From: Peromyscus leucopus
Lineage: Eukaryota; Chordata; Mammalia; Rodentia; Cricetidae
Length of the DNA: 64,000 nucleotides
Direction: 5' to 3'
Assembly: GCF_004664715.2 (NCBI RefSeq)
Contig: NC_051083.1
Span: 116,136,534 to 116,200,533 of the forward strand
The position numbers and the translations under genes are program-made. Below are positions 57,055 to 64,000 of this stretch, piece after piece; position 1 is the first letter of the stretch; each line of letters begins with the position of its first letter. Below the pieces are notes generated by a model. The model did no database searches. It was not told the DNA's origin and worked only from the letters and a program-made list of their open reading frames with translations.

Positions 57055-57280
57055 TAGTGGTTCTCAGCCCGTGGAGAGCAACCTCTTTGGGGGTAGAACA
57101 ACTCTTTTACAGGGGTCGCATATCAGATATCCTACATATCAGATATTTATATTACAATTTATAACAGTAGGAAAATTACAGTTATGAAGTAGCAATGAAA
57201 ATAATTTTATGGTTGGGGGTCACCTCAACATGAGGAACTGTATTAAAGGGTCTCAGCATTTGGAACATTGAGAACCACTG
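57055..57280 (+). mobile_element. URR1-like non-autonomous hAT DNA transposon
   Basis: Terminal inverted repeats TAGTGGTTCTCAG and TTGAGAACCACTG bound the element. The inside reads 'cctctttgggggtagaac', 'aaaattacagttatgaagtagcaatgaaaataatttta', 'ggttgggggtcacctcaacatgaggaactgtattaaaggg', matching URR1. The flanking 8-mers CTATAGAG and ATATAGAG differ at one base, the 8-bp hAT TSD. It has no transposase. Confidence 0.92.
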
Positions 57281-57561
57281 ATATAGAGCATCTTTGTCTT
57301 TCTGCTCACAGTAATTTGGAGCGAGTGGTTGACAGACAATAGAATATACTGGCAAACAGTTTGGCTATGGAGTCAGAAATACTTGCTTTTACTTCTGGCT
57401 CTGACATTTATAATGTGTCTTCTTCATTTCTTGGTTTCTTTACTCATAAAGACAGATTTTGAGGTTGCATGGATATAATACATGCAAAGTATTTGGCGTA
57501 GGTTAAAGACAAAATGCATGTTGGTTATTATCATGCAAAGTTCTAAAGAAGCCATGGTGTT

Positions 57562-57563
<2 letters not shown>

Positions 57564-57639
<76 letters not shown>
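57564..57639. repeat. (CT)38 microsatellite
   Basis: Pure dinucleotide run. The 82-codon frame through it is not a gene. Confidence 0.97.
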
Positions 57640-57641
<2 letters not shown>

Positions 57642-57984
57642 ACAGAGTGTTTGCTACTCAATCTGATCAAAAGAAATACAGTAAAATGAAGATTTTCATT
57701 TTACAGACTTTACCAGTTCAGAGATGGTAATATAGTGCAGAACCTTTTCAATGTTCCACTAAATGTGTCTTAAGTAATTATCACATAGTAACCCACATGA
57801 AACTTTACATAGTTTTATTATATTATAACCTTCTTAGTTTAAACATATCTGTGTTTGAAACCAATGCCAATCAACATTGTCTGGGTGTCCCATGGTCTTT
57901 TGGAAACAAAAACATATAAAAGGCTTAGAAGGAATGTGTCACACTTCATTTTGTGAGGTAAGACAGTAGGAGTCAAGTTTTCAG
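57640..57984. other. Unassigned sequence
   Basis: No feature recognised. Confidence 0.4.
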
Positions 57985-58197
57985 CAACAATTACTCTGTG
58001 GCTCAGAAGTTAAGAACTCTTGCTGCTTTTCCAGAGGACCTGGGTTTGGTTCCCAGCACACACATGGTAGCTCACAACCATCCATTAACTCCAGTTCCAA
58101 GGCAATCTGATGTTCTCTTCTGGCCTCTGGGGACACTGCATGCCTGGGGCACACATATATACATGCAAAGAAAATTAATCTTAAAAATAAGAATCTG
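57985..58197 (+). repeat. B3-class SINE
   Basis: 'tctgtggctcagaagttaagaactcttgctgc', 'ttggttcccagcacacacatgg', 'aactccagttccaaggcaatctgatg', 'tggcctctggggacac'. Confidence 0.9.
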
Positions 58198-58199
58198 TT

Positions 58200-58500
58200 A
58201 GTTATTCATCACCTTTTGACAGCTTTTATGAAACTTTTCAAAAGACTGGGCTATAAAATTTCCCTCACTTGTGCATGGCATCTTGTTAATGACTTTGTCA
58301 AATGATTGCTTTAGCCAAGATGAAATTACCTACCAGGCTTTGTTTCAAGCACTTGGACATCAAATGGGAATTTTAAAGCAATTAGAATGGCAGCACCTCT
58401 TGCTTTTGAGATCCCCGAAGCAATAAACCAATGCTTAAACTACTTATAATTCAACAGCGACTGAAAGGACAATTTGCTATGTATTTCTCCTAACACAAAC
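58200..58500. promoter_or_regulatory. Candidate conserved non-coding element
   Basis: Repeat-free segment with balanced composition and motifs such as AATTAG/CAATTAG (58379), CAAATG (58298) and TTTGTTTC (58340), bounded by a SINE on the left. No coding frame. Support is motif content and absence of repeats only. Confidence 0.28.
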
Positions 58501-59610
58501 ACATCAGGTATTTCCTCTGATTGTCCTACAATGGCTTCAATCATTTCCATCCCCAGTGCGGAGTCTAAATCTCCAAATATCTATGTAAGGAAAGAAATGA
58601 TAGGCTTTTGGTTGTGAATCTATATTCAGTTCCCCAAATACTAGAAATGGGATTTTGAAATGTGAGCCATGAAAAAGAATCTTGATCAAAAAAATAAATA
58701 AATAAAAAGCTCCTGACACTGGGGGAATAAGGTATATCAGAATAGCATCCTTAATGTGAGATTACTGTTCTAATGCATGGAGTATTTTAAGAAGTAGTAC
58801 AGAAGTTAGAACATAGAAATAATGGCTACCTCTATTTAATTAAAAAAAAATAGGTCATGTTTTTCTGCTTTACTTCATTTTTTCCCCTGGTCTTAAATTT
58901 TTCTCGAGTATGGGCTCTCCAGCCAGGACTGGCCACCTAATTTGTAGGGCCTAGTAACAAAATGAAAATGCAAAGAAGAGTCTTTCACTAAAATGTTTCT
59001 TAAGGATTTCAATACAGTAACAAGATATCATTAAACCAACAGCAAGACCCTTGAAAGTGAGACACTCTATCTGACTACAGAGGCCTCATAACCACCAAGC
59101 AAGCCCAGTTTCTCTCTTTGGAGAATCTTCCTGTGAGGGAAGAAATGTCGATAAAATGCCCTCTTGGTTTGGAATGCAGGGTCTAATGGAATGCAGGCTT
59201 TCAGCATGTTGCAATGACCAGGACTTTTTCTACCTCTGTCCTCTCCCAGCCTTTCCCTAAATTCTCCTATGTTGTATCTTGAAATAGAGCAGCATGCTTG
59301 TTTTAATATTGTAAGAATCATCTATGGCTTGCTTCCTTTCAGATATTTGCCTTTGATCCTCATGTTTAAAAACCTGGCTAACATGTCCCTGGGGTGCACA
59401 TTGAGCTTTGATGATAAAGTCTCATGCAGTATATGTTTGCTAACTTGGGGGCTTCTCTTCCTTGCAAGATTTGTGTGAGCTAATTGATAATGGAGCATAT
59501 ATCTATTTTATCTGTTTTTATAATCAAGGAATATATGCAACCATTTATTTGTTGATGATGAGGGGTATTTTTGCTGTTTATTTTCAATCTTGAAGTATAG
59601 AGCTACTTCT
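58501..59610. other. Unassigned sequence
   Basis: No repeat family recognised across 1.1 kb. Frames at 58537-58719, 59067-59321 and 59269-59478 carry no domain. Confidence 0.35.
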
Positions 59611-59638
59611 TAGGCTTTTTATCTTTTTTTTTTTTTTT

Positions 59639-59900
59639 CACTTATAAACTGTATGGCCGTGGCAGGCTTCTTGCTAACTGTTCTTTTATCTTAAATTAAC
59701 CCATTTTTATAAATCTATACCTTGCCACGTGGCTGGTGGCTTACCGGCGTCTTTACATGCTACTTCTCCTGGCGGTGGCTGCAGTGTCTCTCCCCCCTTC
59801 TTCCTGATTCCCCAATTCTCCTCTCTCTTTGTCCCGCCTATACTTCCTGCCTGGTCACTGGCCATCAGTGTTTTATTTATATAGAGTAATATCCACAGCA
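59639..59900 (-). mobile_element. 3' LTR (U3-R) of the processed ERV2
   Basis: U3 begins TGCTGTGGATATTACTC at 59900. A TATA-like TATATAAATAAAA lies at about 59884-59871. R runs from about 59780 to 59639. No U5 follows; poly(A) does. Confidence 0.88.
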
Positions 59901-60233
59901 CTTCCCCTTTTCTTCTTTTTTTAAAAAGGAAGGTTTTAACTTTAACATAGTAAAATTATATATAACAAAACAATTATCAAGCAAGAATTACAGTTACAAT
60001 ATTAAAGAAGATGTCCTATCTATTTCACACAGCCCATCAGTGGCCAAATCAGGATCAATAGTCTAGTCTCACATCCTCAAGTTCAATAGCATTCCCATGA
60101 GGTTTATCAAGAATCAAAGTAACTTCCTAAAAGCTATCCATAGAAGTCAATATCTGAACTAGAATTTTCAAAACTCTGAGGCAAATGTTTTCGTTTTTGT
60201 TTAACTTCATTTGTATGTGGAGGTATGATGACG

Positions 60234-60236
<3 letters not shown>

Positions 60237-60275
<39 letters not shown>
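60237..60275. repeat. (TG)n microsatellite in the ERV body
   Basis: About 19 units, absent from the related copy near 47900, so it arose after they separated. Confidence 0.95.
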
Positions 60276-60277
<2 letters not shown>

Positions 60278-61047
60278 TTGTGAGTTTAAGGTTTTATATC
60301 TAACTTATCTTTTATCATAACTGAGGAAATTATAACTATCTAGTCTTTAACCACATCAAAGACCTGAGAAGGAACATAATGGTTCCTGAGAAATGGTAGA
60401 TGGATGCAAGCAACTTTTGAGAATCTTGCAAGACTAGACCAAGACAGCTGGCAGCCTGGACAGTCACCTAATGTTTTTCAGCATTGTTGGTGTATTCAAA
60501 TTGGCTACAGGCCTAGAGTATCTGACAGACCATTTTCAGAAGCAGGAATTCTGAAAGACCATCTTACCCTGTCTTGGCAGAGTACAGTGGTCGCTTTCCT
60601 TGTGTCCCGCTTGTCCAGGAAGGACATCATTGCATTCATACTGTCAGCCATCAAGGCAAGGGCAGTTCTTTGCCCAGTAGGCCATTTTGTGCCAAGAAGA
60701 CAAACTTCCAAATGGAAATGTCTTAGAAGCCCAACATTCTCTCAGGATCAAATTGGTGCAGCCAGGAGCAATTGTGTCTCACGTCAACAGAATTCTAAGT
60801 TATTTAAATGCCATATTCTCTAGGTCGATGAAGTGTTTGAAGATTACCTATCTATCTGAAATATATCTATGTATACCTAGAAGACTTAACTAACATGGTT
60901 ACAAATATGATTATCATAAATGACTAATTATTAATCTATTTTTAATTATCCATTATAATTTTAAATGAGTTACATAAACATAATACCTCAAACAAGAATA
61001 GAAATATATATATACAGTATAACAAAATTAACTTCAAGTTTGTATCA

Positions 61048-61123
61048 ATAAACTAAAATTTATACCAATGTAAAACATTTTAAGCATAAACTAAAATCTA
61101 TACCAATGTAAAACATTTTAAAC
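61048..61123 (-). repeat. 38-bp tandem duplication inside the ERV body
   Basis: 61048-61085 and 61086-61123 match at 36 of 38 positions. The related element near 48650 has one copy, so the duplication is private to this lineage. Confidence 0.9.
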
Positions 61124-62261
61124 AAGTTGTTCTTTAAAAGTAGGTTGATTAATCTATCCTTTTATCTTATCATCTCTATATCCTCCTATATATCTATATC
61201 ATATCCCCTTTTCTTTTTTAGAAAGAGATCACATTATAACCAACCTGTTTTAAATAAAAATATTTGTTTTTCTCTGTCCCACACCAGAGGGCTCTTCTGA
61301 TTTGGGACACAAGAATCTCTTAACCATTTTTTTTTAAAGCAATATGTCTGGGTTTAGAGGGGGAGTGAGCCAATTCCACCTCTAAAGCCAGCTTGGTATA
61401 TTTGGGAACTTGGGCGTAGCATCTCTTACTACTTCCTGCTGGAGGGGGCGCTGTATCTTATGGGGACACAAAGAAAACTTTAGGCCTATGGGGTAGTCCG
61501 TGAGGCTGTATTGTGTGAACCAGTTGCCTTGAAACTGCTCTGGATGTTGGATCATCTGGGCCATGGTGTCATCGGAGACCTTTCAGGGGGTCTTGGCTGG
61601 TGAAACCTGATGTATCTTAATCTGGAACAAATCCACAGCCTCTGGCTTTCTGTGGAAACAAAAGCAGAACCTCTTTTCCAAAGTAACATATCCTTAAATC
61701 CAAATTTTGAAGTCAAGGTACCTTTAAAATATACATTTTGGCATAACTCAACAGCTTTTGCAATCAAATGTTTTTCTTCAGTTACGAACATCAAAGAGAA
61801 CATAATCCAGATTTTCTGTGTGGTAGCCATCTTTATGTGGCTTATTTTTTATATTACCTTAGCCTATTGCTTTAAACTGTAGTATTGTAAGACTGAAAAT
61901 GCGCTGTGGCTGCTGGCTCCGCCCACTTCAGCTTCCCAACATGGCAGTTGTACGTTTTCCGCCAGCTCTGGGAGTCATCAAGTCTCAGAAATAGTGGGTC
62001 TAAGCTTTTATCAAAGCAGCGTGTAGCCCCCCCCCTTTTTTTTAATACTAGTAAAGACTAAATCTACCACACAGCGTACTGTGCCGCTGGCAGATGCCTC
62101 ATTACCGCCATACTGCCGGTCAAACGCACACGCCAGGAACCTGCCAGTGTTCAAACCTGCGTTTTGCGGCGTCTAGCTGCAGTATGAGACAAGAAGCAGG
62201 AACCTGGTTTTGGCTCTGTTTAGAATTGGTTATTAAATACTCTCAGGTTTAAGGTGGAAAC

Positions 62262-62279
62262 TCGAGCCATTGGGCGCCA
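62262..62279 (-). other. Retroviral primer binding site, tRNA-Lys type
   Basis: Minus strand TGGCGCCCAATGGCTCGA starts two bases after the LTR end ACA. The first ten bases fit the tRNA-Lys primer complement used by betaretrovirus-like elements; the rest has diverged. Confidence 0.75.
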
Positions 62280-62281
62280 TT

Positions 62282-62507
62282 TGTTGCTGGAGGGCTTCTC
62301 TCCAGGTTCCCCAAGCCCCGCAGTCCCACAATCCACGTATAAAATAATCACTCAGACACTTATATCATTTATAAACTGTATGGCCGTGGCAGGCTTCTTG
62401 CTAACTGTTCTTATATCTTAAATTAACCCATTTTAATAAATCTATACCTTGCCACGTGGCTGGTGGCTTACCAGCGTCTTTACATGCTGCTTCTCCTGGC
62501 GGTGGCT
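62282..62507 (-). mobile_element. 5' LTR (R-U5) of the processed ERV2
   Basis: R starts abruptly at the TSD with GCC ACC-rich sequence also found inside the 3' LTR. U5 (62356-62282) is present only here. The U3 that should precede R is missing. Confidence 0.85.
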
Positions 62508-62534
62508 GCTTTTTATCTTTTATTATTATCTTTT

Positions 62535-62700
62535 TAAGCAGTTGTTAAAAAGGGGGTTTCATTGTGAAATTTTTACATGTGCATATCATTGAACTCTTCT
62601 ATTTGCCACCCTATAATCCTTCCCTTGTCTTCCTTTCCAAGAGTCCCACTTCTCTCATGCCCTGTATATTGAAATCTAAATCCCATACACTAGAAAAGAG
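62535..62700 (-). mobile_element. L1 3' UTR fragment
   Basis: 'ggtttcattgtgaaatttttacatgtgcatatcattgaac' and 'agtcccacttctctcatgcc' resemble the complement of old rodent L1 3' UTR. Confidence 0.5.
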
Positions 62701-63286
62701 ATGCAATATTTACTTCTCAGACTTTTAGCCCAGGAACTTCCTTCTCATTACAATCCCATCTCCAAACACAGTTTAATTTTTGTCTCTTTGTTAGAGCTCA
62801 AAACTTCTAGTTTAGTTTCATTAGTCACTCAGTAGAGTGAGAATCTGCAAAAGTTTTCACGTGACAGATCGGGCTTGTTCAGGATGTGTTGTTTCTCTCA
62901 TCAGGACTCCTGTAGCTTAAGTGTTTGTTAGCATTGATAAATCCATTTGGAAAAGGCAGATTGCTTAGTTTATAGATAAACAGGTATGTTCTTGATTTCC
63001 TTTTAATATGTTTTCTTCATTGACATTTCCATTCATAGAGTTGTTTGCTTAGGATTTTATTGTATTTATTACTTCCCTGATCTTTCTACTGTGTACACAA
63101 ATATTGATCCACCATCTATCTCAAATATCCCAGGGTCTTTCTCACTTGGTTTTCCTTAGTGAAGTGCCTTCTACAAAGCAATACATGTAGAAAGTTATCA
63201 TGAGAACTCTGCTTTAAGTTAGCTTAAGCTGTGCAATGTTTTTTTCCAGGAAGGCCTTCCATAGGATCACTGTGAGAAAACAGAGT
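62701..63286. other. Unassigned sequence
   Basis: No repeat or exon recognised. Confidence 0.4.

Positions 63287-63287
<1 letters not shown>

Positions 63288-63338
<51 letters not shown>
63288..63338. repeat. (TG)n microsatellite
   Basis: About 25 units, abutting the LTR to its right. Confidence 0.96.
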
Positions 63339-63339
<1 letters not shown>

Positions 63340-63680
63340 TGGTTAATATTGATTGTCAACTTGACAGAATCTGGTGTCACATAGGAAACAAACCTCTATG
63401 TGTGTGAGGTTGTTAACTAAAGAGGGAAGACCCACCCTAAATGTGAGTAGTACCATTCCATGAACCATTTATGAAGTCTAGGACAAAATAAAAAAACATA
63501 ATGAGCTGAGCACCAGAATTTATGGCTCTGTGTTTTCTGAGTGCACATGCCATGTGACCAGTTGCCTCCCATTCTTTTACCATCATGGTGGTCTGAGGGT
63601 CAATATAAACTCTTCCTTCCTTGCACTGCTTTTGTCACAGCAGAGGAACAAGTACAGGTACTCTTCTTTGTCTTAATGGC
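63339..63680 (+). mobile_element. Rodent MaLR/RMER-type LTR
   Basis: 'ggttaatattgattgtcaacttgacag', 'agggaagacccaccctaaatgtg', 'gagctgagcaccagaatttatgg', 'caatataaactcttccttcc' in family order; the last acts as the poly(A)-signal region. Confidence 0.75.
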
Positions 63681-64000
63681 AATGGCAAATAACCCAGAGA
63701 GTACCCTTGTTATGAGTCTGAGATAAGACTCTGTAGGCTGCTAAGAGTTGCTCTTGCTTCTGCAGTAGGGTCTCTATCATTTGGTATTGCTGAGATGGGC
63801 TCCAACACTTCTTGCTTCCTGGTGACCTGTTTCTCCTTATCATTCAAGGATACATACTTAGAAGAGGGCTTAGGCTGCCCAAAGCATGGCAGAAGTGGTC
63901 AGCCTACAAAATAGATAGCCTCAATCCAGGATTCTTCATGCATTGGAGGCAAACAGAGCTTCTAAACATACAGAGCACACATCAAGTCTTTTTGCTGCTT
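63681..64000. other. Unassigned right edge
   Basis: No feature recognised. Confidence 0.4.

Larger units (their letters stand above)
59624..62507 (-). mobile_element. Non-autonomous ERV2 with processed (LINE-1-mobilised) structure
   Basis: On the minus strand, in order: partial 5' LTR without U3 (R about 62507-62357, U5 to 62282), primer site TGGCGCCCAA (from 62279), GC-richer leader, a 1.6-kb body, a polypurine tract (59920-59901), and a 3' LTR beginning at 59900 that lacks U5 and ends directly in poly(A) (T15 at 59624-59638). The flanks share GCTTTTTATCTTTT (59614-59627 and 62508-62521). The R copies agree at 135 of 139 aligned bases plus a 9-bp gap. No gag, pol or env motif is visible; minus-strand frames reach only 60-92 codons. 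Confidence 0.88.

Noticed and set aside
60404..60823. 139-codon plus-strand frame inside the ERV
   Set aside because: It is antisense to the element, has no domain, and lies in sequence shared with the decayed copy near 48100.

Overview
The window is nuclear DNA from a muroid rodent, most likely a cricetid (hamster, vole or deer mouse group). This rests on repeat content: B1, B2/B3, ID and B4-like SINEs, rodent L1 3' UTRs, ORR1-type MaLR LTRs and an ERV2 family with a tRNA-Lys primer site. The B1 copies carry the variant reading 'cctttcctggaactcacttgg', which I associate with cricetids rather than Mus. There is no recognisable complete protein-coding gene, tRNA, rRNA or CRISPR array. Long open frames elsewhere are mostly translated microsatellites or repeats.

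The only gene-like signal is a CpG island at about 1010-2790. It looks like a bidirectional promoter. On the minus strand, two consensus splice donors (at 2230 and 2179) would end a short first exon. On the plus strand, a consensus donor at 2787 would end a first exon running away from the island. I could not name either product. Sequence to the left would then be intron of the minus-strand gene, and everything to the right intron or flank of a plus-strand transcript. Several repeat-free AT-rich stretches (3100-3360, 8270-8450, 12840-13190, 58200-58500) look like candidate conserved non-coding elements.

From about 6 kb to the end, the sequence is layered transposable elements. Old layers are MIR, L2, MLT-type MaLR, ancient L1 and a URR1-like hAT element. 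Middle layers are rodent L1, ORR1/MT-type LTRs and B2/B3 SINEs. Young layers are B1 copies with exact target-site duplications (TSDs) and several ERV2 solo LTRs, three of them with perfect 6-bp TSDs (28186-28589, 30906-31291, 36069-36426).

Three structures stand out. (1) A non-autonomous ERV2 at 59624-62507 (minus strand) has the layout of a processed transcript: R-U5-leader-body-U3-R plus poly(A), flanked by a 13-14 bp A/T-rich TSD. This points to movement by LINE-1 rather than by retroviral integrase. (2) A relative at about 46584-49013 has a single LTR in the middle with the internal sequence circularly permuted around it. (3) A 113-bp segment at 14924-15036 recurs inverted at 15849-15961 (108/113 identical), where it interrupts a SINE, as expected of a templated insertion. 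Long simple repeats are also prominent, notably a 250-bp TTC/TCC tract at 45567-45819 and a pyrimidine-to-purine switch tract at 40919-41291.
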